64,000 nucleotides of DNA from Streptomyces sp. NBC_01276 (GCF_041435355.1 NZ_CP108442.1:7314501-7378500), one strand, 5' to 3'; counted from the first letter of the stretch, positions 51,767 to 60,744 are shown. Translations and numbers: made by a program. The notes: generated from the letters alone by a model not told the origin.

Positions 51767-52707
51767 CGGGCCGCCCCCGTCGTCAGGCCCGTCGTCAGCA
51801 CGGCCTTGCCGCGGATCCGCCGCTCCCGCAGGTCCACCAGCGTCCCGGCGGTCCGCTCCCAGTCCGCGACCCGGTCGATCTCCGGGTGCAGCCGCCCGGC
51901 CCCCACCAGGCGTACGAGGGTGTCCAGATCGTCGGCGTACGGGGCCCCGGCGTAGTGGAAGTGCCGGATCGAGGCGCCCTCCGGACCGGCGAAGAAGTCG
52001 AAGAAGTCCAGGGTCGCCGGGGTCCTGGAGGCCTGCCCGAACCACACCAGCAGTCCGCCCGGCGCGAGCCGGGACAGCGCCACCGCGAGGGCGGGGCCGC
52101 CGGTGGACTCCAGCACCACGTCGAACGGCCCCCGCGCCGCGGCCACCTCGTGCACGACCGCCGCCGCGCCCAGCCGCCGCAGCCGCTCCCCGCGCGCCGC
52201 GGTCGCCGTCACCACGGTGACCTCGGCGCCCGCCGCGGCCGCCAGCTCGGTGACGTAGTGCCCCACGCCACCCGAAGCGCCGGTCAGCAGGACGCGGCGG
52301 CCCGCCAGGCTCCCCGCCGTGCGCAGCAGCCGCAGGGCCGTGATCCCGGCCAGCGGCAGCGCCGCGGCCCGGACCGCGTCGATGCCGTCGGGCAGGACGG
52401 CCAGCGAATGCGTGGGCACGGCCACGTACTCCGCCCAGCCGCCCAGCGGCGGATGGCCCACCACCCGGGTCCCGATCGGCGGGCCGGAACCGTCGGCCGC
52501 CGCCTGCACCACCAGCCCCGCGACGTCCTTGCCGGGGAGCAGACCGGGCTTCGGCCGCTCCAGCAGAAACGTCTCGCCGCGGTTCGGCGCGAACGCCTCG
52601 ACACGGACCAGCACCTCGCCGTCGGCCGGTACCGGCTGGATGTCCTCGACGAACTCCACCGGCCGTGCCGGATCTCCCGTGGGAATCAGTCTCCTCATGC
52701 CCGTCAT
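51763..52707 (-). CDS. Medium-chain quinone oxidoreductase-type dehydrogenase
   Basis: This is a 314-residue zinc-independent MDR enzyme. The N-terminal GroES-like part (GEVLVRVEAFAPNRGETFLL) has no zinc-ligand cysteines. The Rossmann part has VLLTGASGGVGHYVTELAAA and VVLESTGGPALAVAL. It likely reduces quinones or enones with NADPH. The start may be ATG 52707 or ATG 52698. Neither has a strong ribosome binding site. It is first in a two-gene operon with the hydrolase and is divergent from the LysR gene. Confidence 0.85.
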   Translation of the reverse strand: MTGMRRLIPTGDPARPVEFVEDIQPVPADGEVLVRVEAFAPNRGETFLLERPKPGLLPGKDVAGLVVQAAADGSGPPIGTRVVGHPPLGGWAEYVAVPTHSLAVLPDGIDAVRAAALPLAGITALRLLRTAGSLAGRRVLLTGASGGVGHYVTELAAAAGAEVTVVTATAARGERLRRLGAAAVVHEVAAARGPFDVVLESTGGPALAVALSRLAPGGLLVWFGQASRTPATLDFFDFFAGPEGASIRHFHYAGAPYADDLDTLVRLVGAGRLHPEIDRVADWERTAGTLVDLRERRIRGKAVLTTGLTTGAAR

Positions 52708-52753
52708 GGAACCGGCGGGCCCGCGGAGCGGTCCAACAACCCGCGGGAGGGGA

Positions 52754-52772
52754 CGACAACCAGGGGTTGTCG
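52754..52772. promoter_or_regulatory. LysR-type operator between divergent genes
   Basis: CGACAACC-AGG-GGTTGTCG is a perfect 8-bp inverted repeat, 15 bp before the LysR GTG. A further CAACAACC half-site lies upstream. This is the usual place for LysR autoregulation and divergent activation. Confidence 0.65.
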
Positions 52773-52786
52773 CCTAAGGTGAGGGC

Positions 52787-53725
52787 GTGGATCTTGATCT
52801 CGCGCAGGTGCGCGCCTTCGTGGGTACCGCACGGGAACTGCACTTCGGCCGGGCCGCCGAGACGCTCTCCGTCTCCCAGCAGGCCCTGTCGAAACGGATC
52901 GCCCGCCTGGAGTCCGCCCTCGGCACGCCGTTGTTCGACCGGGGCGGCGGCCAGGGCGTCCGGCTGACCGACGCGGGCCGCCGGTTCCTCGAACCGGCGC
53001 GCCGGACCCTGGCCGCCGCCGACCGCGCCGTGGCCGCCGTACGGGACGGGCACCGGCCGCTGAGGGTCGACGTGTGGGGCCACCTGTACGCGCCGATGCG
53101 GACGCTCGCCCCGGTGGCGGCGGCCGCCGGGGAGGCGGCCCTGGAACCGGGTCACGGCCGGGACCTGCCGGCGGTGGCCGCCGCGCTGCTGCACGGGGAC
53201 GTCGACGCCGCGTTCGGGCGCGTCCACCCGCCGCTGCCGGCGGGACTGACGCACCGTCTGGTGCGCCTGGAGCCGGTCGACGCGGTCCTGGGAGCGGACC
53301 ATCCGCTGGCGGCGGAGCCCGAGCTGCGGCCCGAACAACTGCGGGGCGGAGTGCTGTGGACCCCCGGGGCGCTGGACCGCCTCGACTTCCTGCACCGCTT
53401 CGCCCGCCGCTTCGGCGTCACCGAGCACGCCGAGAGCCCGAACCTGGGCCCCGACCACTTCCTGTCCGGGCTCCGGGGCGACCCGCGGCGCTTCACGCTG
53501 ATGCCGGCGGACGTGCCGCTCCCGCGGACCCCGGGCATCCGGTCCGTGCCGCTGGTACGGCCCACCCCGCTCTACGCCTGGTCGCTGCTGTGGCGCGCCG
53601 CGGACCCCCACCCGGGGCTCCCCGCCCTGCTGGCCGGGCTCGCGGAGGAGGCCGGGCGCAGCCGCTGGCTGGAGTACGACCCGGCGCGCGACTGGCTGCC
53701 GGAGCCGGAGCCGGAGTCCGCGTAG
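52787..53725 (+). CDS. LysR-family transcriptional regulator
   Basis: This is a 312-residue regulator. The helix-turn-helix is LHFGRAAETLSVSQQALSKR, followed by IARLESALGTPLFDRGG. The effector domain starts near residue 85 (LRVDVWGHLYAPMRTLAPVA). It probably controls the divergent oxidoreductase-hydrolase operon in response to their substrate. GTG 52787 may be leaderless, as TAAGGT (52775-52780) is 6 nt upstream, although AAGG within that box could also serve as a ribosome binding site. Confidence 0.88.
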   Translation: MDLDLAQVRAFVGTARELHFGRAAETLSVSQQALSKRIARLESALGTPLFDRGGGQGVRLTDAGRRFLEPARRTLAAADRAVAAVRDGHRPLRVDVWGHLYAPMRTLAPVAAAAGEAALEPGHGRDLPAVAAALLHGDVDAAFGRVHPPLPAGLTHRLVRLEPVDAVLGADHPLAAEPELRPEQLRGGVLWTPGALDRLDFLHRFARRFGVTEHAESPNLGPDHFLSGLRGDPRRFTLMPADVPLPRTPGIRSVPLVRPTPLYAWSLLWRAADPHPGLPALLAGLAEEAGRSRWLEYDPARDWLPEPEPESA

Positions 53726-53745
53726 GGGTACGGGCGCGGGGCGGA

Positions 53746-53778
53746 CCCGAGCGGCCGCCCGCCGGGCGACCGCTCGGG
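53746..53778. terminator. Nested hairpin between convergent genes
   Basis: CCCGAGCGG/CCGCTCGGG forms a 9-bp stem enclosing a second CGCCC/GGGCG stem, between the LysR gene and the phospholipase C gene. Confidence 0.7.
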
Positions 53779-53785
53779 GAGGGCG

Positions 53786-55852
53786 TCAGGAGGACTGGTC
53801 CGTCAGGATCCCGGGGTCCGACAGGCCTGCCGCTCCCGTCTCGACCTTGCCCGCGAAGCGGCGCAGGAAGTCCGGTGCCCCGGACGCGGTGACCGTCACG
53901 TCGTACCAGCGCCGCGTGTTCCTCAGCGGGACGGCGTACGTGACCGTCGCGCCCTTGGCGACGGTGAGGCGCTTGGGGCCGCCCCCGTAGGCGTTGGTGA
54001 CCGTCAGGATCGCCGCCGAGGCCCCGGCGTTGGTGAGGGTGAGGTCCAGGTTCCCGGTGGTGGCGTTGTGGCGGGCGGTGACCTCGGGGCCGGGGGTGGT
54101 GCCGGGGTTGCGGAAGCCGCGCAGGAAGCCGTTGGGGCCGTGCACGGTCAGGTCGGTGACACCGGCCGAGTACCGCGTGTTCCAGACGTCCGCGATCGAC
54201 TTGCCGGCCTCGGCGGTGTAGGTCCAGGGGGCATCGGTGCGGTTGCCGGAGGTGACGTGGAACTGCGCGCCCAGGTCCGGGCCGCCGCCGAAGGTCAGCC
54301 GGAACTTCCCCTCCCCGGTCAGCGCGGCGCCGTCCACGTACGGGGCGTACTTCAGCGCCCGCGTGGGGCGCAGGCCCTTCTCCTGGCGCGGTACGGCTCC
54401 CTCGGCCGGCGGGGCGGGCCGGAAGTCGGGGTGGCGGTCGCGGTCCTGCGGGTACCAGGCCCCGGTGTCGGGCAGCCGGACGGAGGCGGTGTCCTTGCGG
54501 GCGAAGTCGAAGGCGGAGGTGAGGTCTCCGCACACGGCGCGGCGCCACGGCGAGATGTTGGGCTCCCGCACCCCGAAGCGCCGCTCCATGAAGCGGATGA
54601 CCGACGTGTGGTCGAAGGTCTCGGAGCAGGAGTACCCGCCGGTGCTCCAGGGGGAGACGACGAGCATCGGGACGCGCGGGCCGAGGCCGTACGGTCCGGC
54701 GACGTACCCGGGCTTGCCGGGGAAGACGTCCAGGGCGGTGGGCGTGGTGGACAGGCCCTGGGAGGCGTCGGCGGGGGCGTACGGGGGGACGACGTGGTCG
54801 AAGAAGCCGTCGTTCTCGTCGTAGGTGATGAAGAGGGCGGTACGGGCCCACACGTCGGGGTTGGAGGTGAGGGCGTCCAGCACCTGCGCGATGTACCAGG
54901 CGCCGTAGTTGGAGGGCCAGTTGGAGTGCTCGCTGAAGGCCTCGGGGGAGGCGATCCACGAGACCTTCGGCAGTGTGCCGGCGGCGACGTCGGCACGCAG
55001 CCGGTCGAAGTACCCCTCGCCCGCCTTGGAGTCGGTGCCGGTCCGGGCCTTCTCGTACAGGGGCTCGCCGGGCTTGGCGCCCCGGAAGCTGTTGAAGTAG
55101 AGGAGGGAGTTGTCGCCGTAGTTGCCGCGGTAGGCGTCGTTGATCCAGCCCCAGGAGCCGGCCGCGTCGAGGCCGTCGCCGATGTCCTGGTAGACCTTCC
55201 AGGAGATCCCGGCCGCCTCCAGGCGCTCGGGGTAGGTGGTCCAGCCGTAGCCCGCCTCGGCGTTGTTGAGGACCGGGCCGCCGCCCGTGCCGTCGTTGCC
55301 GGTGTGGCCCGACCAGAGGTAGTAGCGGTTGGGGTCGGTGGAGCCGATGAACGAGCAGTGGTACGCGTCGCAGATGGTGAACGCGTCCGCGAGGGCGTAG
55401 TGGAAGGGGATGTCCTCGCGCGTCAGGTGGGCCATGGTCGTGGCCGTCTTGGCGGGGACCCAGTTGTCGTACCGGCCCTTGTTGAAGGCGCTCTGGCCGC
55501 CCGCCCAGTCGTGGTTGAGGCCCTGGAGGAACTCCATGCCGAGGTCGTCGGACGGCGGCCGGAAGGGCAGTGTCTCCTTCGTGCCGTCGGACTGGTGCCA
55601 GACGGACTTGCCGCTGGGCAGGGTCACCGGGCGCGGGTCGCCGAAGCCGCGGACGCCGCGCAGCGCGCCGAAGTAATGGTCGAAGGAACGATTCTCCTGC
55701 ATGAGGACCACGATGTGCTCGACATCGGCGATGGTGCCGGTGCTCCCCTGCGCGGGGATGGCGGCGGCCCGCGCGATGCTCTCGTCGAGCATGGTCAGGG
55801 CGGCGGCGCCGCCCGCGAGCTGCAGGAAACGGCGGCGGTTGAGTTCTGCCAT
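53786..55852 (-). CDS. Tat-exported phosphocholine-specific phospholipase C
   Basis: This is a 688-residue phosphoesterase of the bacterial PLC/AcpA family. The twin-arginine signal NRRRFLQLAGGAAALTML is followed by the metal-site opening HIVVLMQENRSFDHYFGALRG. Further active-site blocks are FIGSTDPNRYYLWSGHTGN, WIASPEAFSEHSN, FITYDENDGFFDHVVPP and GPRVPMLVVSPWS. Two C-terminal beta domains of the DUF756 type follow (NRTDAPWTYTAEAGKSIADVW, TGNLDLTLTNAGASAAILTV). It releases phosphocholine or phosphate from lipids outside the cell, often under phosphate limitation. ATG 55852 starts at the Tat peptide, with AGAGG about 10 nt upstream. Confidence 0.9.
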   Translation of the reverse strand: MAELNRRRFLQLAGGAAALTMLDESIARAAAIPAQGSTGTIADVEHIVVLMQENRSFDHYFGALRGVRGFGDPRPVTLPSGKSVWHQSDGTKETLPFRPPSDDLGMEFLQGLNHDWAGGQSAFNKGRYDNWVPAKTATTMAHLTREDIPFHYALADAFTICDAYHCSFIGSTDPNRYYLWSGHTGNDGTGGGPVLNNAEAGYGWTTYPERLEAAGISWKVYQDIGDGLDAAGSWGWINDAYRGNYGDNSLLYFNSFRGAKPGEPLYEKARTGTDSKAGEGYFDRLRADVAAGTLPKVSWIASPEAFSEHSNWPSNYGAWYIAQVLDALTSNPDVWARTALFITYDENDGFFDHVVPPYAPADASQGLSTTPTALDVFPGKPGYVAGPYGLGPRVPMLVVSPWSTGGYSCSETFDHTSVIRFMERRFGVREPNISPWRRAVCGDLTSAFDFARKDTASVRLPDTGAWYPQDRDRHPDFRPAPPAEGAVPRQEKGLRPTRALKYAPYVDGAALTGEGKFRLTFGGGPDLGAQFHVTSGNRTDAPWTYTAEAGKSIADVWNTRYSAGVTDLTVHGPNGFLRGFRNPGTTPGPEVTARHNATTGNLDLTLTNAGASAAILTVTNAYGGGPKRLTVAKGATVTYAVPLRNTRRWYDVTVTASGAPDFLRRFAGKVETGAAGLSDPGILTDQSS

Positions 55853-56120
55853 GGCGGTACGACCTCTGTGGTTGAGGGTGGTTGAGCGCCCCCAGCACAG
55901 CGCGGCCGGGGTACCGGACAGGGAGCCTGACGTGACGGCAGCGGATACACCAGGCGAACGGCAGCCGGATTCCGACGGAGTTCGGCCAGACGGCGACCCG
56001 GAAGGGCACGAACCGGCCCCGTCGGGGGGCGGCCTGTCGCGGGGAGCCCGCGCTCCCCTACAGTGCGTGATGTCCGCACCCGGCACGTGACGACGCACAC
56101 CCGCCGAACAGGAGCCCACC

Positions 56121-57446
56121 GTGGCCACCGACGCAGGCCCCGGCCGCCTCCCCGTCCCGTCCCCGGCCGGCCGCCGGGTTCCCGAGCTCGACCCCGCCCT
56201 CGTCGCCGAGTGGAGGGCCGGGGGAGGGGAACCGATCGACCTCTTCACCCTGGCGCGCGAACGGCTCGGCGGTATCGCGGCGTTGGACCTCGGCGCCGCT
56301 TCCGGGCCGGCGGTCCTCGTCACCGGGCCGCAGGCCGTCCAGCACGTGCTCGCACTCCGCCCGGACCGGTACGTCAAGCGCTCGCACCGGGCCCGGCTGC
56401 TGATCGGCGACGGGGTCCTGGCCGCCACCGGCGACGCGTGGCAACGGCAACGGCGGCTGCTGCAGTCCCAGTTCACCGGCCCGGGGATGCGCCGCTACGA
56501 ACGGCGGATCACCGGGGCCGCCCGGACCGCCGCGGGGCGCTGGGCCGGGTACGCCCGTACCGGCCGGGTCTTCGACGTCGGCGACGAGATGCGCCGCTTC
56601 GCCCTGGACACCATCTGGCGGTCCCTGACCGGGCATCCCCTCGACCCGGTCACCGAGCGCGAACTGGGCGCCGTGGCGCACGTGGTGGCCGAGCTGCCCA
56701 CCCTGCCGGCCGACGGGGGAGCCGCCCGGGGGGCCGTCGCGCCCGAGCTGGCCCGGATCGACGCCGTGGCGAGCCGCGCCATCGAGGCCGCCCGCGACGG
56801 CACGGCCGGACCCGACGGCCCGGGCCTGCTGCACGTGCTGCTCGACGCGGCGGGAACGCGCCCCGAGTACACCGACCGGCTGGTCCGTGACGAGCTGGTC
56901 ACCCTCCTGGTCGCCGGTCACGAGACCACCGCCACCACCCTGACCTGGCTCCACCTCCTGCTGGACCGGAACCCGCGGGCGCGGGAACGGGCCCTGGCCG
57001 CGGGCCCCGAAGGCTCGCCCGAGCGGCGGCAGGCGGTCCAGGCCCTCGTCCACGAGACCCTGCGCCTCTACCCGTCCGCCTGGATGCTGCCGCGCAGCGC
57101 GGCGCGCGACGACGACCTCTGCGGGTACCGGATCGCGGCCGGCACCGACGTCCTGGTCTGCCCCTACCTCACGCACCGCGACCCGGGGGTGTGGGAGGAT
57201 CCCGGGCGGTTCGACCCGGCGCGCTTCACCGTCCCCGGCCGGCGCCCCGCCCATCCGGGGAGCTACCTCCCGTTCGGCATGGGGCCGCGGGCCTGCCTGG
57301 GCCTGCGGTTCGCCCTCCTGGAGTCGACCGTCCTCCTGGAGCACCTGCTGCCCGCCCGCGCACCGCGCTTCCGCTCCGTCCCGGAGGGGGCCGCGTACAG
57401 CATCACGGTGCGTCCCGACGGGCCCACGCCCGCGACGCTGGGCTGA
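56121..57446 (+). CDS. Cytochrome P450 (FGxGxRxCxG type)
   Basis: This is a 441-residue P450 more like eukaryotic/CYP102-style enzymes than the one at 10.0 kb. It has TGDAWQRQRRLLQSQF (C-helix), LLVAGHETTATTLTWL (I-helix), VHETLRLYPSAWML (ExxR) and FGMGPRACLGLRFALLE (haem Cys about 391). It has no membrane anchor. GTG 56121 follows AGGAG. Electron partners and substrate are not indicated by neighbours. Confidence 0.9.
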   Translation: MATDAGPGRLPVPSPAGRRVPELDPALVAEWRAGGGEPIDLFTLARERLGGIAALDLGAASGPAVLVTGPQAVQHVLALRPDRYVKRSHRARLLIGDGVLAATGDAWQRQRRLLQSQFTGPGMRRYERRITGAARTAAGRWAGYARTGRVFDVGDEMRRFALDTIWRSLTGHPLDPVTERELGAVAHVVAELPTLPADGGAARGAVAPELARIDAVASRAIEAARDGTAGPDGPGLLHVLLDAAGTRPEYTDRLVRDELVTLLVAGHETTATTLTWLHLLLDRNPRARERALAAGPEGSPERRQAVQALVHETLRLYPSAWMLPRSAARDDDLCGYRIAAGTDVLVCPYLTHRDPGVWEDPGRFDPARFTVPGRRPAHPGSYLPFGMGPRACLGLRFALLESTVLLEHLLPARAPRFRSVPEGAAYSITVRPDGPTPATLG

Positions 57447-57584
57447 CCCCGGGGCGGGGGCCCTTGCGGTGCACGGTTCCGGTCCGGGCGGTGCGGGGTA
57501 GCGTTCGGGCGGTGCGGGGTACCGATCCGGGCGTACGGTCCGGTCCGGCCGTACGGTCCCGGTCCTGCCTTAGGGTCCCGGTCC

Positions 57585-57641
57585 GGGCCCGCTCGCGCCC
57601 GCCCCGGCGGCGTACCGGCCCGAGCGGGTGCGGGCGGGCCC
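57585..57641. terminator. GC-rich interleaved inverted repeats
   Basis: GGGCCCGC (57585-57592) pairs with GCGGGCCC (57634-57641), and CCCGCTCG (57588-57595) pairs with CGAGCGGG (57621-57628), giving alternative stems. The region between the P450 and the small secreted protein is otherwise a run of short GGTCCGG-type direct repeats without a gene. Confidence 0.5.
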
Positions 57642-57650
57642 GGCCGCCGG

Positions 57651-58163
57651 TCAGTGGAAGAGCATGGAGGCGCCCCCGGCCGCCGTGGTGACGGAGCCCG
57701 GGCACAGGAAGCTGCCCGAGGTCTTGGTGGCGGTGAAGGCCCGGTTGACGTACTTCCTGGTCGTCCCGTCGCGGTCCCACATGATGTTGGTGGCCTTGTA
57801 CCGGCAGGAGATGAAGCTCTGCTGCCCGGTGATGTCGATCAGGTCGGTCCGGGCGGTCGCGGCGGTGTCGTCGAAGGTGAAGACGGGGTTGTTGTTGAGG
57901 GAGGCGGTGATGCTCCCGTCGCAGGCGAGGTTGCCGCCGGGCTTGTTGATGCTGGTGCGGTCGACGGTGAGGGCGGCGGGGGGATTGGCGTCGGCCCGTG
58001 CGTTGGTCCAGCCGCAGGTGTTGCCCGCGACGACGATGACACCGTCGACCTTCTGGTCGGCGGTGGGTGACGCGGTGGCGGTCGTGACGCCGGCGACGGT
58101 GGCCGCGAGCGCCAGTGCGGCGATGCCGAGCTTCTTCCGGTGGGGCTGCGTGAGGTGCAGCAT
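57651..58163 (-). CDS. Small secreted hypothetical protein
   Basis: This is a 170-residue exported protein. The signal peptide (LGIAALALAATVAGVTTATAS) is followed by about 135 residues rich in Thr, Asn and Asp with cysteines in NTCGWTNA, NLACDGS, SFISCRYKA and GSFLCPGSV, enough for two disulfides. The predicted fold is beta-rich. No catalytic motif is recognised. ATG 58163 follows GGAGG by 6 nt, and longer in-frame starts would put a non-hydrophobic stretch before the signal. Confidence 0.75.
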   Translation of the reverse strand: MLHLTQPHRKKLGIAALALAATVAGVTTATASPTADQKVDGVIVVAGNTCGWTNARADANPPAALTVDRTSINKPGGNLACDGSITASLNNNPVFTFDDTAATARTDLIDITGQQSFISCRYKATNIMWDRDGTTRKYVNRAFTATKTSGSFLCPGSVTTAAGGASMLFH

Positions 58164-58327
58164 GTCGCTCCTCCTTGACACGTCCTTGTGGGGGTGTGGT
58201 GCGAGGCCGGTGCGGAGTGCGTCACGGAATGTCCCACAGGGGTCTTGAGATGTCATGTGCACATCAGGGATTGGCCGGATCGCGCTGCGCCGCGGGGCGC
58301 GTGGGGAGGGGCGCGGCGTACTCGGGC

Positions 58328-58345
58328 GTACTACCGGGGGAGTAC
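58328..58345. promoter_or_regulatory. GTACT-N8-AGTAC operator upstream of the two-component system
   Basis: GTACT (58328-58332) and AGTAC (58341-58345) are 8 nt apart. A further GGCGTACT (58315-58322) also pairs with AGTACGCC (58341-58348). The same half-sites and spacing recur at 60335-60352, pointing to one regulator, probably the response regulator encoded here. Confidence 0.65.
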
Positions 58346-58405
58346 GCCGAAGACGCTACGCCGGGGTGACGCCGGTGACGCGGGCCCACGTCTAGCGTGA
58401 CGGTC

Positions 58406-59611
58406 ATGGAACAGCAGCGCGAACGCCACGGTCCGCCGTGGCGACGATGGGCGGAAGGAGCCGGGCGGGGCTCGGGCCTGCGCTCCGCGCTGCTCGTCGC
58501 CGTCCTGGCACAGGTCGGGTCCGGATGGGCGGCGCAGGCGCAGAGCGGTCGTATGCCGCTCGACGTGTGGGCCAGGATCCTGCTCCTGCTCGGGCCGGCC
58601 CTGCTGGTCGTGCGCCACCGCCACCCGGTGGCCGTGGTCTACGGGGTGAGTGCCGTCACCCTGGTCTACCTCGGAGCCGGGTACCCCTACGGCCCCGTCT
58701 TCGTCAGCCTGGCCGTGGCCTGTTTCGCCGCCGTCGTCTCCGGTCACCGCAGAGCTGCCTGGGGGGCCGTGGCACTGCTGTGGACCGGCCACCTGCTCAT
58801 CGGGCACCGGCTCTACCGGTGGCTGCCGCCCGCCGGGGACGGCCCGGCGCCCTGGACGCAGGAGCTGGGCATCACCGCCTGGATCCTCGCCATGCTCGCC
58901 GTCTTCGAACTGGTCCGCGTCCGCCGCGAACAATGGTCCCGCGAGCGGCTCGAACGGGCGGCGGCCACCCGCCGCCGGGCCGACGAGGAGCGGCTGCGCA
59001 TCGCCCGCGAACTCCACGACGTCCTCGCCCACAGCATCTCCGTGATCAACGTCCAGGCGGGGGTCGGCCTGGCCCTGCTCGACACCGACCCCGAGCAGGC
59101 GCGCACGGCGCTCACCACGATCAAGGCGGCCAGCAAGGAGGCGCTCGGCGAGGTCCGCCAGGTCCTCGACACCCTCCGCGCCCCCGGCGCCGCGCCGCGC
59201 GCGCCCGCCCCGGGCCTGGAACGCCTCCCCGAACTCCTCGAACAGGCCGCGGCCGCCGGCCTGACCGTCACCGCCGCCGCCGAGGGGCGGCCCCGCACCC
59301 TGCCGCCCGGCGCGGACCTCGCCGCCTTCCGCATCCTCCAGGAGGCCCTGACCAACGTGGTGCGGCACTCCGGCTCGCGCACCGCCCGCATCCTCCTCAC
59401 CTGGCGGCCGGACGGCCTCGAACTACGGGTGGACGACGACGGCCCGGCCACCGGGAACCCCGCGGGCGGCAGCGGCAACGGCCTCGCAGGAATGCGTGAG
59501 CGGGCCGCCGCCCTGGGTGGCACCATCGAGGCCGGTCCCCGCCCGGACGGCGGCTTCCGGGTGATCGCGAGACTCCCGCCCACGGCCGCCCCGCTCCAGG
59601 AGGAACCGTGA
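58406..59611 (+). CDS. NarL-type sensor histidine kinase
   Basis: This is a 401-residue membrane kinase. About five or six hydrophobic segments in the first 170 residues (LLLLGPALLVVRH, VFVSLAVACFAAVVSG, ITAWILAMLAVFELV) are followed by a HisKA_3 dimerisation domain with the phospho-acceptor in IARELHDVLAHSISVINVQ (His204). The ATPase has ILQEALTNVVRHS (N box), LRVDDDGPAT and GNGLAGMRERAAALGG. No large extracellular sensor is present, so it probably senses within the membrane or via the ABC transporter. ATG 58406 appears leaderless, as TAGCGT (58393-58398) ends 7 nt before it. Confidence 0.9.
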   Translation: MEQQRERHGPPWRRWAEGAGRGSGLRSALLVAVLAQVGSGWAAQAQSGRMPLDVWARILLLLGPALLVVRHRHPVAVVYGVSAVTLVYLGAGYPYGPVFVSLAVACFAAVVSGHRRAAWGAVALLWTGHLLIGHRLYRWLPPAGDGPAPWTQELGITAWILAMLAVFELVRVRREQWSRERLERAAATRRRADEERLRIARELHDVLAHSISVINVQAGVGLALLDTDPEQARTALTTIKAASKEALGEVRQVLDTLRAPGAAPRAPAPGLERLPELLEQAAAAGLTVTAAAEGRPRTLPPGADLAAFRILQEALTNVVRHSGSRTARILLTWRPDGLELRVDDDGPATGNPAGGSGNGLAGMRERAAALGGTIEAGPRPDGGFRVIARLPPTAAPLQEEP

Positions 59612-60273
59612 TCAGCGTCCTGCTCGCAGACGACCAGCTGCTCGTCCGGGCGGGGTTCCGGGCCCTGCTCGACGCCCAGAGCGACATCGAGGTCGTGGGC
59701 GAGGCGTCGGACGGCGCGGAAGCGGTGCGGCTGGTCCGGGCCCTGCGCCCCGACGTGGTCCTCATGGACATCCGGATGCCGGGCGTCGACGGACTCGCCG
59801 CGACCCGCTCGATCACCGGGGACGGGACCCTGTCCGCCGTGCGGGTGGTCATGCTGACCACCTTCGAACTCGACGAGTACGTCTTCGAAGCCATCCGCTC
59901 CGGCGCTTCCGGTTTCCTCGTCAAGGACACCGAACCGGAGGAACTGCTGCGCGCGGTCAGGGCGGTGACGGACGGCGACGCCCTGCTGTCCCCCGGCGTC
60001 ACGCGCCGTCTGATCGCGGAGTTCGCGGCCCGCTCCAGACAGCCCGCCTCCGCGGCGGGCCTGGAGCGGCTCACCGGGCGGGAGCGCGAGGTGATGGCCC
60101 TGGTCGGCATGGGGCTGTCCAACGAGGAGATCGCCCGTCGGCTGGTCGTCAGCCCGCTCACCGCGAAGACGCACGTCAGCCGGACCATGGTCAAGCTCGG
60201 CGCCCGGGACCGCGCCCAACTCGTCGTCCTGGCCTACGAGTCCGGGCTGGTCCGGCCCGGCTGGCTCGGCTGA
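59608..60273 (+). CDS. NarL/LuxR-family response regulator
   Basis: This is a 221-residue regulator. The receiver domain has LLADDQ and the phospho-acceptor Asp54 in VVLMDIRMPGVDG, then VVMLTTFELDEYV and GFLVKDTEP. The C-terminal LuxR helix-turn-helix is LTGREREVMALVGMGLSNEE followed by IARRLVVSPLTAKTHVSRTM. GTG 59608 overlaps the kinase stop (GTGA). It is the likely ligand of the GTACT-N8-AGTAC sites before the kinase and before the SHOCT/ABC genes. Confidence 0.93.
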   Translation: MISVLLADDQLLVRAGFRALLDAQSDIEVVGEASDGAEAVRLVRALRPDVVLMDIRMPGVDGLAATRSITGDGTLSAVRVVMLTTFELDEYVFEAIRSGASGFLVKDTEPEELLRAVRAVTDGDALLSPGVTRRLIAEFAARSRQPASAAGLERLTGREREVMALVGMGLSNEEIARRLVVSPLTAKTHVSRTMVKLGARDRAQLVVLAYESGLVRPGWLG

Positions 60274-60328
60274 GCTCCACTGCCCGGTTTACGGCCCACG
60301 GCCCGGCCCACCCCGTCGGCGCCGGGCG

Positions 60329-60358
60329 CCGGGGGTACTCCCCGGGAAGTACCCCCGG
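60329..60358. promoter_or_regulatory. GTACT-N8-AGTAC operator upstream of the SHOCT/ABC operon
   Basis: CCGGGGGTACT (60329-60339) and AGTACCCCCGG (60348-60358) are an 11-bp perfect inverted repeat with an 8-nt spacer. The core GTACT-N8-AGTAC is the same as at 58328-58345. It lies about 90 bp before the SHOCT gene. Confidence 0.7.
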
Positions 60359-60447
60359 TGCAGCCGGCCGTACGACGACCCGGACCCCCTCCCGGAGCGA
60401 GGCTCGGAAGCAAGACGAGACCCCCGCTTCCGAGGAGCCGAACCGAC

Positions 60448-60744
60448 ATGGACACCACCCTGACCACCCTCGCCCACGACGGGCCCGCCCCCTGGCTGCT
60501 GCTCTTCCCCCTGGTGTGGGCGGCGGTCGTGATCACCGTCGTCACCGTGCTGCGCCGTACCGTGTGGCGCGGTGGCCGACGCGGACCGTGGCAGAACCGG
60601 GCCGCCGCGTACGGCGAGCACTCCCCGATCGCGGTCCTGGGACGGCGCTTCGCCTCCGGAGAGATCGACGAGGACGAGTACTGGCGCCGGCTGTCCGTCC
60701 TCGACGAGCAGTTCGGCCGCTCCCTCCGGGACGGCGCGGCATGA
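60448..60744 (+). CDS. Small membrane protein with C-terminal SHOCT domain
   Basis: This is a 98-residue protein. One membrane helix (WLLLFPLVWAAVVITVVTVL) is followed by a SHOCT oligomerisation motif (IAVLGRRFASGEIDEDEYWRRL). Such proteins often accompany ABC exporters and may organise them. ATG 60448 follows GAGGAG. Its stop overlaps the ATPase start (ATGA), so it is the first gene of the exporter operon. Confidence 0.85.
   Translation: MDTTLTTLAHDGPAPWLLLFPLVWAAVVITVVTVLRRTVWRGGRRGPWQNRAAAYGEHSPIAVLGRRFASGEIDEDEYWRRLSVLDEQFGRSLRDGAA

Noticed and set aside
55853..56120. Possible PHO box upstream of phospholipase C
   Set aside because: Only one GTTCGCC-like unit (minus strand) is present. 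The adjacent 11-bp unit does not match the GTTCACC repeat, so PhoP control cannot be supported from sequence.
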